Source of the DNA: Streptomyces lomondensis
GTDB lineage: Bacteria > Actinomycetota > Actinomycetes > Streptomycetales > Streptomycetaceae
Length of the DNA: 64,000 nt
Direction of reading: 5' to 3'
Assembly: GCF_014651035.1 (NCBI RefSeq)
Contig: NZ_BMWC01000001.1
Span: 1 to 64,000, forward strand
The position numbers and the translations under genes were made by a program. Below the pieces are notes generated by a model that saw nothing but the letters and a program-made list of their open reading frames with translations, searched no databases and was not told the DNA's origin. Shown here one piece after another: positions 17,136 through 26,100 of this stretch. Every line of letters begins with the position of its first letter. Positions within the stretch are counted from its first letter, which is position 1.

Positions 17136-19982
17136 GTGTCCGTCCTCTCGAAGATCATGCGTGCAGGCGAAGGCAAGATCCTGCGCAAGCTGCACCGCAT
17201 CGCGGACCAGGTCAACTCCATCGAAGAGGACTTCGTCGACCTCTCCGACGCCGAGCTGAGGGCCCTCACCGATGAGTACAAGCAGCGGTACGCCGACGGT
17301 GAGAGCCTGGACGACCTGCTGCCCGAGGCGTTCGCCACCGTCCGCGAGGCCGCCAAGCGCGTCCTCGGCCAGCGCCACTACGACGTGCAGATGATGGGCG
17401 GCGCGGCCCTGCACATGGGCTACGTGGCCGAGATGAAGACCGGTGAGGGCAAGACCCTCGTGGGCACGCTGCCGGCGTATCTGAACGCCCTGTCCGGCGA
17501 GGGCGTCCACATCATCACGGTCAACGACTATCTGGCCGAGCGCGACTCCGAGATGATGGGCCGGGTCCACCGCTTCCTGGGCCTGGAGGTCGGCTGCATC
17601 CTCGCCAACATGACGCCGGCTCAGCGCCGCGAGCAGTACGCCTGCGACATCACGTACGGCACGAACAACGAGTTCGGGTTCGACTACCTGCGCGACAACA
17701 TGGCGTGGTCCAAGGACGAGCTCGTCCAGCGCGGCCACAACTACGCCATCGTCGACGAGGTCGACTCCATCCTCATCGACGAGGCCCGTACGCCGCTGAT
17801 CATCTCCGGCCCGGCCGACCAGGCCACCAAGTGGTACGGCGACTTCGCCAAGCTGGTCAAGCGCCTCAAGCGCGGCGAGGCGGGCCAGCCGCTCAAGGGC
17901 ATCGAGGAGACCGGCGACTACGACGTCGACGAGAAGAAGCGCACGGTCGCCATCCACGAGTCCGGTGTCGCCAAGGTCGAGGACTGGTTGGGCATCGACA
18001 ACCTGTACGAGTCGGTGAACACCCCGCTCGTGGGTTACTTGAACAACGCCATCAAGGCCAAGGAACTGTTCAAGAAGGACAAGGACTACGTCATCATCGA
18101 CGACGAGGTCATGATCGTCGACGAGCACACCGGGCGTATCCTCGCCGGCCGCCGCTACAACGAGGGCATGCACCAGGCGATCGAGGCGAAGGAAGGGGTG
18201 CCGATCAAGGACGAGAACCAGACGCTCGCCACGATCACCCTCCAGAACTTCTTCCGCCTCTACAAGCGCCACGACCACAACGGCAAGGAGATGCCCGGCC
18301 TCTCGGGCATGACCGGTACGGCCATGACCGAGGCCGCCGAGTTCCACCAGATCTACAAGCTCGGCGTGGTGCCGATCCCGACCAACCGGCCGATGGTCCG
18401 CAAGGACCAGTCGGACCTGATCTACCGGACCGAGGTCGCCAAGTTCGAGGCGGTCGTCGACGACATCGAGGAGAAGCACCGCAAGGGCCAGCCGATCCTC
18501 GTCGGCACCACCTCCGTCGAGAAGTCCGAGTACCTCTCGCAGCAGCTCAGCAAGCGCGGCATCCAGCACGAGGTGCTCAACGCCAAGCAGCACGACCGAG
18601 AGGCGCAGATCGTCGCCCAGGCCGGCCGCAAGGGCGCCGTCACGGTGGCCACGAACATGGCCGGCCGTGGTACGGACATCAAGCTCGGCGGCAACCCCGA
18701 GGATCTCGCCGAGGCGGAGCTGCGCCAGCGCGGCCTCGACCCCGAGGAGCACATCGAGCAGTGGGCGCACGCCCTGCCCGAGGCGCTCCAGCGGGCCGAG
18801 AAGGCCGTCCAGGCCGAGAAGGAAGAGGTCGAGAAGCTCGGCGGGCTCTACGTGCTGGGCACCGAGCGGCACGAGTCGCGGCGGATCGACAACCAGCTGC
18901 GCGGTCGTTCCGGCCGTCAGGGCGACCCCGGCGAGTCCCGCTTCTACCTCTCCCTCGGCGACGACCTGATGCGGCTGTTCAAGGCCCAGATGGTCGAGCG
19001 CGTGATGTCGATGGCGAACGTCCCGGACGACGTGCCGATCGAGAACAAGATGGTCACGCGCGCGATCGCGTCCGCCCAGTCGCAGGTCGAGCAGCAGAAC
19101 TTCGAGACCCGTAAGAACGTCCTGAAGTACGACGAGGTCCTCAACCGCCAGCGCGAGGTCATCTACGGCGAGCGGCGCCGCGTCCTGGAGGGCGAGGACC
19201 TGCACGAGCAGGTGCAGCACTTCATGGACGACACGATCGACGCGTACGTCCAGGCCGAGACCGCCGAGGGCTTCCCGGAGGACTGGGACCTCGACCGGCT
19301 GTGGGGCGCCTTCAAGCAGCTCTACCCGTGCAAGGTCACGGTCGAGGAGCTGGAGGAGGCGGCCGGCGACCGGGCCGGGCTGACCGCCGAGTTCATCGGC
19401 GACTCCATCAAGGACGACATCCACGAGCAGTACGACGCGCGTGAGGCGCAGCTCGGCTCGGAGATCATGCGTGAGCTGGAGCGCCGGGTCGTGCTGTCGG
19501 TCCTCGACCGCAAGTGGCGCGAGCACCTCTACGAGATGGACTACCTCCAGGAGGGCATCGGCCTGCGCGCGATGGCGCAGAAGGACCCGCTGGTCGAGTA
19601 CCAGCGCGAGGGCTTCGACATGTTCCAGGCCATGATGGACGGCATCAAGGAGGAGTCCGTCGGCTACCTGTTCAACCTGGAGGTCCAGGTCGAGCAGCAG
19701 GTCGAGGAGGTCCCGGTCGAGGACACCAAGCCGGTGGCCGACCTGGAGAAGCACGACGCGGTGCCGGCGCAGGCGGGTGCGCGTCCGGAGATCCGTGCCA
19801 AGGGGCTCGACGTCCCGCAGCGGCGCAACCTCCACTTCTCCGCGCCGACGGTCGACGGCGAGGGCGGCACCATCGAGGGCGACTTCGCGACCGACGAGGA
19901 GCCGGTGCGTTCCGAGGCCGACGGCCTCACGCGCGCGGAGCGCCGCAAGCAGGCGCGCAGCCGGGGGCGCCGTAAGAAGTGA
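17136..19982 (+). CDS. secA: preprotein translocase ATPase SecA
   Basis: A 948-residue motor of the Sec pathway that drives unfolded proteins through SecYEG. Walker A is MKTGEGKT at about residues 100-107. The DEAD-like [17 protein letters not shown], the [10 protein letters not shown] helicase motif and [12 protein letters not shown] follow. The C-terminus is charged and low-complexity (ends in RSRGRRKK). It lacks the Cys-rich zinc/SecB-binding tail found in proteobacterial SecA, as is usual in actinomycetes. The GTG start at 17136 has AAGGAG at good spacing. Only one secA is seen here; it corresponds to SecA1. A hairpin terminator follows. Confidence 0.98.
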   Translation: MSVLSKIMRAGEGKILRKLHRIADQVNSIEEDFVDLSDAELRALTDEYKQRYADGESLDDLLPEAFATVREAAKRVLGQRHYDVQMMGGAALHMGYVAEMKTGEGKTLVGTLPAYLNALSGEGVHIITVNDYLAERDSEMMGRVHRFLGLEVGCILANMTPAQRREQYACDITYGTNNEFGFDYLRDNMAWSKDELVQRGHNYAIVDEVDSILIDEARTPLIISGPADQATKWYGDFAKLVKRLKRGEAGQPLKGIEETGDYDVDEKKRTVAIHESGVAKVEDWLGIDNLYESVNTPLVGYLNNAIKAKELFKKDKDYVIIDDEVMIVDEHTGRILAGRRYNEGMHQAIEAKEGVPIKDENQTLATITLQNFFRLYKRHDHNGKEMPGLSGMTGTAMTEAAEFHQIYKLGVVPIPTNRPMVRKDQSDLIYRTEVAKFEAVVDDIEEKHRKGQPILVGTTSVEKSEYLSQQLSKRGIQHEVLNAKQHDREAQIVAQAGRKGAVTVATNMAGRGTDIKLGGNPEDLAEAELRQRGLDPEEHIEQWAHALPEALQRAEKAVQAEKEEVEKLGGLYVLGTERHESRRIDNQLRGRSGRQGDPGESRFYLSLGDDLMRLFKAQMVERVMSMANVPDDVPIENKMVTRAIASAQSQVEQQNFETRKNVLKYDEVLNRQREVIYGERRRVLEGEDLHEQVQHFMDDTIDAYVQAETAEGFPEDWDLDRLWGAFKQLYPCKVTVEELEEAAGDRAGLTAEFIGDSIKDDIHEQYDAREAQLGSEIMRELERRVVLSVLDRKWREHLYEMDYLQEGIGLRAMAQKDPLVEYQREGFDMFQAMMDGIKEESVGYLFNLEVQVEQQVEEVPVEDTKPVADLEKHDAVPAQAGARPEIRAKGLDVPQRRNLHFSAPTVDGEGGTIEGDFATDEEPVRSEADGLTRAERRKQARSRGRRKK

Positions 19983-20012
19983 GTGACGGTGGCTGAGACA
20001 CCGTAGCGGCTT

Positions 20013-20046
20013 GAAGGGCCGGGCACCTGAGGGTGTCCGGCCCTTC
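20013..20046 (+). terminator. secA terminator
   Basis: A 15-bp stem with one G-T pair: GAAGGGCCGGGCACC (20013-20027) with GGTGTCCGGCCCTTC (20032-20046), loop TGAG, followed by GGTTTC. It lies between secA and the oppositely oriented gene ending at 20094, so it can serve both. Confidence 0.85.
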
Positions 20047-20093
20047 GGTTTCGGGTGGGGCTCGGGCGGTGTTTCGAGGCCCGGGGCGGAGGT

Positions 20094-20978
20094 TCAGTCG
20101 GCCTCGGCGCGGGGTGGGCGGGGGCCGCCCAGTTCCACCGCGGTGCAGCGCCAGCGGAGGTCCTGGCCGAGTTCCAGACGGAAGGCCATGGCGCGCAGCT
20201 GGTCGCCGGCGCCGATGCGGGCGAAGGCCTCGATGGCGCCCGGGCGGGGTTCGAAGTAGCCGATGTCCCGGACGACGGGGCGGGCGCCGCGGGTGCGCAG
20301 GGGGCCGCGCTCGGCGAGCCAGGCCAGTTCGTCGTAGGCGCGGCCGCGGGTGTGGCGGAGCATCGAGTGGACGGGGCGGTGGCCGCTCAGGACGGCGAGG
20401 AGGAGGTCGGCGAAGAGGTCGGTGGGGAGAGGCTGGGGGATCGCGGTGGCTCGGCGGGGGCCCTGGGCCGGGAGGCAGGGGGTGGGGTCCGTGGAGGCCG
20501 GGGTGGCGGCTGCTGTGGGCGCGGGGGTGCTGCTTGCCGTCGGCCTGCGGGGCGCTGTGCGGGTGCGCGTGAGGGTCGGTGGGCGGGTGTCGGTGGGGCG
20601 GGTGCGCGGGCGCTTGGTCCCGGCGGTCGCCGGGGGACGACCGCCGGCTGCCGCCGATGTGCGGCTGGGACCGCCGCCGGGGGTGCGGGGTGGGGCGGTG
20701 CTGCCGGAGGTGCGGGGTGCGGTGTCTGCTGCGGTTGGTGGGGTGATGGTGCCGCTAGTGGGCGGTGTGGTCGCGGTAGCGGTTGCCCTGGTTCGCGACG
20801 AGGCGAGGCCTGCTGAGGCTTGTGGGGCGGTGCCTGGGGTGGGCGGAGTGGTCGGGTGCGGTGCCGCACTTCCGGTGGCTGGGGTGTTGCCTGTGCGCCG
20901 TGGAGTTGGGGTGCCGGGCGTGCGCTGGTCGCGGCGGGTGGTCGGGCGGTGGTGTGCCCTGGTCATGACCTTGTTCAT
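20094..20978 (-). CDS. Rv3235-family protein
   Basis: A 294-residue protein with two parts. Residues 1 to about 180 are low-complexity Thr/Pro/Ala/Arg and probably disordered. The C-terminal ~110 residues form the conserved Rv3235-type domain (FADLLLAVLSGHRPVHSML, YDELAWLAERGPL, FEPRPGAIEAFARIG, FRLELGQDLRWRC). The function is not established. The gene is found near secA in many actinomycetes including M. tuberculosis. The start is the first ATG (20978), but the ribosome site is weak and the ATG at 20966 is an alternative. Confidence 0.8.
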   Translation of the reverse strand: MNKVMTRAHHRPTTRRDQRTPGTPTPRRTGNTPATGSAAPHPTTPPTPGTAPQASAGLASSRTRATATATTPPTSGTITPPTAADTAPRTSGSTAPPRTPGGGPSRTSAAAGGRPPATAGTKRPRTRPTDTRPPTLTRTRTAPRRPTASSTPAPTAAATPASTDPTPCLPAQGPRRATAIPQPLPTDLFADLLLAVLSGHRPVHSMLRHTRGRAYDELAWLAERGPLRTRGARPVVRDIGYFEPRPGAIEAFARIGAGDQLRAMAFRLELGQDLRWRCTAVELGGPRPPRAEAD

Positions 20979-21286
20979 GGGGGGTCCCCGTTTCGTGGGC
21001 CCGGCTTGATACCGGGGAGTAACTTTGGGTTGCTGATCTTGTACGGGGCCGACGGGGGCGGGGGCAAGGAAGCGAGTCTCGGATTCGAGGCGCCGGAATC
21101 TTCACCTATCCGGGTGATATGGGGGCGGTGGAGCCCGTCAGGACGGGGGTGGGCAGGGTGAATTCCGGGCCTGAAGTGGACGCGTTCCGCGTCACCGGCC
21201 GGGACTCGAAAGGGGACGCCCCGCACGTATCCTGAAGGCCGTCCGGAGCTCTTTGACCTTGAAACCGACCACGAAAGCGGCCAGCC
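20979..21286. other. 308-bp divergent intergenic region
   Basis: It separates the leftward Rv3235-family gene from the rightward DUF6912-like gene and should hold both promoters. Its 21000-21130 part is noticeably AT-richer than surrounding genes. A possible -10 (TATCCT at 21226-21231) lies before the DUF6912-like gene. No RNA gene or repeat was recognised. Confidence 0.5.
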
Positions 21287-21802
21287 ATGCGTGTCTACGT
21301 GCCCCTGACCCTCCCCGGTCTCGCCGAGGCGTACAGGACGGGTGAGCTGGCAGCCGGGCCGTTCGTCGCGTACGCCGTGACGCCCGGGCTGCGCGAGTGG
21401 TACCTCTCCGAGGACATCGAGGAACTGGAGTACGCGGCGCTGAGCCGGGCCGCGCTGGCCTCGCTGCGGCTGCTGGCGGCCGACCCGGAGGCGTCGCGGC
21501 GCCGGGTCGTGGTCGCCGTCGACGTGGCCGACCGGGCCGCGAGTGCCGACCCCGACCGTGGGCTCGATCCGGCGGCGCTGGGGGAGGTGCGGGTCGCGGG
21601 TGCGGTGCCGCTCGCCAAGGCGGCGTCCGTGCATGTCGACGCGGCGGACGCGGAGGCCGATGTGACGGCGGCCGCCGACGCGCTGCCGGCGGCGGACGGC
21701 GGGGACGACGACGCGCAGTTCGTCGTGGACGGCGCGGAGGACCACGAGCTGCTGTGGTTCGCCACGCAGGAGATCCCGAATCTGGTGGGGCGCGGGGACT
21801 GA
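21287..21802 (+). CDS. DUF6912-like conserved hypothetical protein
   Basis: A 171-residue soluble protein beginning MRVYVPLTLPGL. It is rich in Ala, Asp and Val with no membrane segment and no catalytic motif I recognise. It resembles the actinobacterial DUF6912 family, whose function is unknown. The N-terminal block FVAYAVTPGLREWY and the C-terminal WFATQEIPNL are the most conserved-looking parts. It lies just upstream of the HAD phosphatase, in the same direction. Confidence 0.8.
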   Translation: MRVYVPLTLPGLAEAYRTGELAAGPFVAYAVTPGLREWYLSEDIEELEYAALSRAALASLRLLAADPEASRRRVVVAVDVADRAASADPDRGLDPAALGEVRVAGAVPLAKAASVHVDAADAEADVTAAADALPAADGGDDDAQFVVDGAEDHELLWFATQEIPNLVGRGD

Positions 21803-21876
21803 GCGGCGCTCCTGGCCGGGGGCGCGTTGAGGTGCCGTTCTCTTGATTGTCAGTGGGGGCGGGTACGTTCTTGGGC

Positions 21877-22542
21877 ATGGGGAAGCAGACGGGCGCGCAC
21901 ATTGTCTGGGACTGGAACGGCACGCTGTTCCATGACATCGACGCGATCATCGGGGCGACGAACGCGGCGTTCGGCGAGCTGGGGCTGGAGCCGCTGACGC
22001 TGGAGCAGTACCGGGAGCTGTACTGCGTGCCGGTGCCGAAGTTCTATGAGCGGCTGATGGGACGGCTGCCCACCGAGGCCGAGTGGGAGGTCATGGACGA
22101 CATCTTCCATCGGTACTACGCCGAGCACCGGGGGGCGTGCGGGCTCACGGTGGGGGCGGTGGAGCTGCTGGCCGGGTGGCGGTCGGCGGGGCGCAGCCAG
22201 TCGATCCTGAGCATGTACGTGCATGAGGAGCTCGTGCCGTTGGTGCGGGGGTTCGGAATCGAGCCGCACTTCATACGGGTGGACGGGCGGACCGGGCCCT
22301 CGGGGGGCAGCAAGGCCGAGCACATGGTGCGGCATCTGGGGTCGCTGCGTGGGGTGGATCCTGAGCGCACGGTGGTGATCGGAGACGCCGCGGATGATGC
22401 GGTGGCCGCGCTGCATGTGGGGGCGCGGGCGGTGCTGTACACCGGGGGGTCGCACAGTCGGGCGAGTCTGGAGGCGGTGGGGGTGCCGGTCGTGGACACG
22501 CTGGAGGAAGCGGTCGATGAGGCGGAGCGGCTGGCGGCCTGA
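21877..22542 (+). CDS. HAD-superfamily phosphatase
   Basis: A 221-residue hydrolase. HAD motif I is modified but usable (IVWDWNGTLFHD, with nucleophile Asp in DWNGT). Motif IV is VVIGDAADDAVAA. A small helical cap lies in between. This is the group that includes phosphoglycolate-phosphatase-like enzymes; the substrate is unknown. The ATG at 21877 was chosen because the HAD strand follows directly. A triple-hairpin repeat lies just downstream. Confidence 0.87.
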   Translation: MGKQTGAHIVWDWNGTLFHDIDAIIGATNAAFGELGLEPLTLEQYRELYCVPVPKFYERLMGRLPTEAEWEVMDDIFHRYYAEHRGACGLTVGAVELLAGWRSAGRSQSILSMYVHEELVPLVRGFGIEPHFIRVDGRTGPSGGSKAEHMVRHLGSLRGVDPERTVVIGDAADDAVAALHVGARAVLYTGGSHSRASLEAVGVPVVDTLEEAVDEAERLAA

Positions 22543-22586
22543 CCGGAACTGTCCGTTTCGGGACACTCGGCGTTGTTGCTGAGGCC

Positions 22587-22674
22587 GGGTGGGTGCGCAG
22601 CCCGGCGTAGCGGGGTGCCGCTGCGCCCACCCGTGCCGCCCCAGCGGCACGACTGCCCGCAGCTTGGTGCGGGC
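22587..22674. repeat. triple-hairpin intergenic repeat
   Basis: Three hairpins stand in a row. The first pairs GGGTGGG-tg-CGCAGC (22587-22601) with GCTGCGCCCACCC (22620-22632). The second is GTGCCGCCCCAGCGGCAC (22633-22650). The third pairs GCCCGCA (22655-22661) with TGCGGGC (22668-22674). I recognise this arrangement as a dispersed intergenic repeat of Streptomyces chromosomes. Here it follows the HAD gene and probably ends its transcript. Confidence 0.7.
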
Positions 22675-22724
22675 ACTGTGCAGAACGTCAAACTTCCAGG
22701 GCTGGTTTTGTACACATACGGCTC

Positions 22725-22763
22725 ATGACGGGCCCCCTGTAAGGAGCGATAGCCTTGGTGGCG
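22725..22763 (+). promoter_or_regulatory. leaderless promoter upstream of gdh region
   Basis: ATGACG (22725-22730) and TAGCCT (22750-22755) are separated by 19 bases. TAGCCT is followed after 7 bases by a GTG (22763), the geometry of a leaderless start. Confidence 0.45.
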
Positions 22764-23034
22764 TGATCAGCGCGATAGTTCGCGGGGACGCCGTCGTCCC
22801 TGCCCTGCGCCCGGAGAGCACGGACGACATCCGTGACCGGGCGGCGGTCGCTGGTCTTCGCGGGCGGGATGGGGCATCGAGGACGCCCGGGACGCCGAGC
22901 ACCACCCGGACCCAGGCGTCGCAGAGAGCAGCGTCACACCGGTGGAGCAGCTCAAGAATGGCTCAGACATCCCCGCTCATCTCACCTTGCGGCATAGCGT
23001 CGGAACAGACCGGATACCCCGTGTCACGACGTGA
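22763..23034 (+). pseudogene. small frameshifted ORF upstream of gdh
   Basis: From GTG 22763 the frame reads VISAIVRGDAVVPALRPES and about 17 more residues with strongly GC-ending codons. From about 22868 the high third-position GC moves to another frame, which reads WGIEDARDAEHHPDPGVAES and on to a stop at 23032-23034. That second frame has no start of its own until a GTG far inside, and it is closed upstream by a TGA at 22834. The pattern fits a gene of about 90 codons broken by one frameshift near 22837-22870, or a programmed frameshift. I do not recognise the protein. No second coding frame was seen beyond 23034. Confidence 0.45.
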
Positions 23035-23040
23035 CGTCGT
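23026..23040. promoter_or_regulatory. palindrome before gdh
   Basis: ACGACGTGACGTCGT is a perfect 7-bp inverted repeat around a central G, 62 bases before the gdh start codon. It is operator-like. The regulator is unknown, and it does not fit the GlnR pattern. Confidence 0.35.
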
Positions 23041-23102
23041 AAGCGCAGAGGCCGTACTTCCTTCTACGTCACGCAACGGCGCGCGACAGGAGCCAGAGGA
23101 CA

Positions 23103-26100
23103 ATGCAGACCAAGCTGGACGAAGCCAAGGCCGAGTTGCTCGAGAGGGCCGCCCGGGTAGCTGAGAACAGCCCGGTCGGGGGGCACCTACCGACCGGGTC
23201 GACGGGCGAGGAGACCCCAGACGCCCCGCAAGCTCCGGACCGCGAGTCCCTGCTCACGTTCCTCCAGCGGTACTACCTGCACACGGCCCCGGAGGACCTC
23301 AGCGACCGCGACCCGGTCGATGTCTTCGGAGCCGCCGTATCCCACTACCGGCTGGCCGAGAACCGCCCCCAGGGCACGGCCAACGTGCGGGTCCACACCC
23401 CCACGGTGGAGGAGAACGGGTGGACCTGCAGCCACTCGGTCGTCGAGGTCGTCACCGACGACATGCCCTTCCTCGTCGACTCCGTCACCAATGAGCTGAC
23501 GCGGCAGGGGCGTGGCATCCACGTCGTCATCCACCCCCAGTTCGTCGTGCGGCGCGACGTCACCGGCAAGCTCATCGAGGTGCTGCCCACGCCCGCGACC
23601 GGCGCCGGCGGCCTTCCGCACGACGCGCACGTCGAGTCCTGGATCCATGTCGAGATCGACCGCGAGACCGACCGGGCCGATCTGAAGCAGATCACCGCCG
23701 ACCTGCTGCGCGTGCTGTCCGACGCCCGCGAGGCCGTCGAGGACTGGGGCAAGATGCGGGACGCGGCCATCCGGCTGGCGGAGGGGCTGCCGGACGAGCC
23801 CATCCCCGGCGACCTGCCCGGACCGCAGGTCGAGGAGGCCCGCGAGCTGCTGCGCTGGCTCGCCGACGACCACTTCACCTTCCTCGGCTACCGCGAGTAC
23901 CAGCTGCGCGACGACGACTCGCTGGCCGCCGTCCCCGGCACCGGCCTCGGCATCCTGCGCGCCGACCCGCACCACGCCGCCGAGGAGAGCCACCCGGTCA
24001 GCCCGTCCTTCGAGCGGCTGCCCGCCGACGCCCGGGCCAAGGCCCGCGAGCACAAGCTGCTCGTCCTGACCAAGGCGAACAGCCGGTCGACCGTGCACCG
24101 GCCGTCGTACCTGGACTACATCGGGGTCAAGAAGTTCGACGCCGAGGGCAATGTCGTCGGCGAGCGGCGGTTCCTCGGGCTGTTCTCCTCTGCCGCCTAC
24201 ACCGAGTCCGTGCGCCGCGTCCCGGTCATCCGGCGCAAGGTCGAGGAGGTCCTCGAACAGGCCGGGTTCTCGCCCAACAGCCACGACGGGCGCGACCTGC
24301 TCCAGATCCTGGAGACGTACCCGCGCGACGAGCTGTTCCAGACCCCGGTCGACGAGCTGCGGGCCATCGTCACCTCCGTCCTCTACCTCCAGGAACGCAG
24401 GCGGCTGAGGCTCTACCTGCGCCAGGACGAGTACGGGCGCTACTACTCGGCCCTCGTCTACCTGCCGCGCGACCGCTACACCACGGCCGTCCGCCTGCGG
24501 ATCATCGAGATCCTGAAGGAGGAGCTCGGCGGCATCAGCGTCGACTTCACGGCGTGGAACACCGAGTCGATCCTCTCCCGGCTGCACTTCGTGGTCCGGG
24601 TCCCGCAGGGCACCGAGCTGCCGGAGCTGTCCGACGCGGACAAGGAGCGCATCGAGGCCCGGCTGGTGGAGGCCGCCCGCTCCTGGGAGGACGCCTTCGC
24701 CGAGGCGCTCAACGCCGAGCTGGGCGAGGAGCGCGCGGCCGAGCTGATGCGCCGGTACGCGCACGCCTTCCCCGAGGGCTACAAGGCCGACCACAACCCG
24801 CGCGCCGCGGTCGCCGACCTCATCCACCTCGAACAGCTGAACGCCGAGGAGGGCCAGGACTTCGCGCTCAGCCTCTACGAGCCGGTGGGCGCCGCCCCCG
24901 AGGAGCGCCGCTTCAAGATCTACCGCACGGGTGACGCGATCTCCCTGTCGGCGGTGCTGCCGGTCCTCAACCGGCTCGGCGTCGAGGTCGTCGACGAGCG
25001 TCCGTACGAGCTGCGCTGCGCCGACCGCGGCGTGGCCTGGATCTACGACTTCGGCCTGCGCATGCCCCGCGCGAAGAGCGGCGGCGTGGACTACTTCGGC
25101 GACGACGCCCGCGAGCGGTTCCAGGACGCCTTCGCCGCCACCTGGACCGGCAAGGCGGAGAACGACGGCTTCAACGCCCTCGTGCTGAGCGCCGGGCTGA
25201 CCTGGCGGCAGGCCATGGTGCTGCGGGCGTACGCGAAGTACCTGCGCCAGGCGGCGTCGACGTTCAGCCAGGACTACATGGAGGACACCCTCCGCAACAA
25301 CGTCCACACCACCCGGCTGCTCGTCTCCCTGTTCGAGGCGCGGATGTCGCCGGACCGCCAGCGCGCGGGGCACGAGATCGTGGACGCGCTGCTGGAGGAG
25401 GTCGACGCGGCCCTCGACCAGGTGGCCAGCCTGGACGAGGACCGGATCCTGCGGTCCTTCCTCACCGTCATCAAGGCGACGCTGCGGACCAACTTCTTCC
25501 AGGAGGCCGCGGGCGGCAGGCCGCACGAGTACGTCTCCATGAAGTTCGACCCGCAGGCCATCCCCGACCTGCCGGCGCCGCGCCCGGCGTTCGAGATCTG
25601 GGTGTACTCGCCGCGCGTGGAGGGCGTGCACCTGCGGTTCGGCAAGGTCGCGCGCGGCGGTCTGCGCTGGTCCGACCGGCGTGAGGACTTCCGGACGGAG
25701 ATCCTCGGCCTGGTCAAGGCGCAGATGGTGAAGAACACCGTCATCGTGCCGGTCGGCGCCAAGGGCGGGTTCGTCGCCAAGCAGCTGCCGGACCCGTCCG
25801 TGGACCGGGACGCGTGGCTGGCCGAGGGCGTGGCGTCGTACAAGACGTTCATCTCGGCGCTGCTCGACATCACCGACAACATGGTCGCGGGCGAGGTCGT
25901 GCCGCCCGCCGACGTCGTCCGGCACGACGAGGACGACACCTACCTCGTGGTCGCCGCCGACAAGGGCACCGCGACCTTCTCCGACATCGCCAACGGGGTC
26001 GCCGAGAAGTACAACTTCTGGCTCGGTGACGCCTTCGCCTCCGGCGGCTCCGCCGGCTACGACCACAAGGGCATGGGCATCACCGCCCGCGGTGCCTGGG

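Noticed and set aside
17085..19835. A 916-codon open frame antisense to secA
   Set aside because: Mirror of a highly biased gene; no signal, domain or ribosome site.
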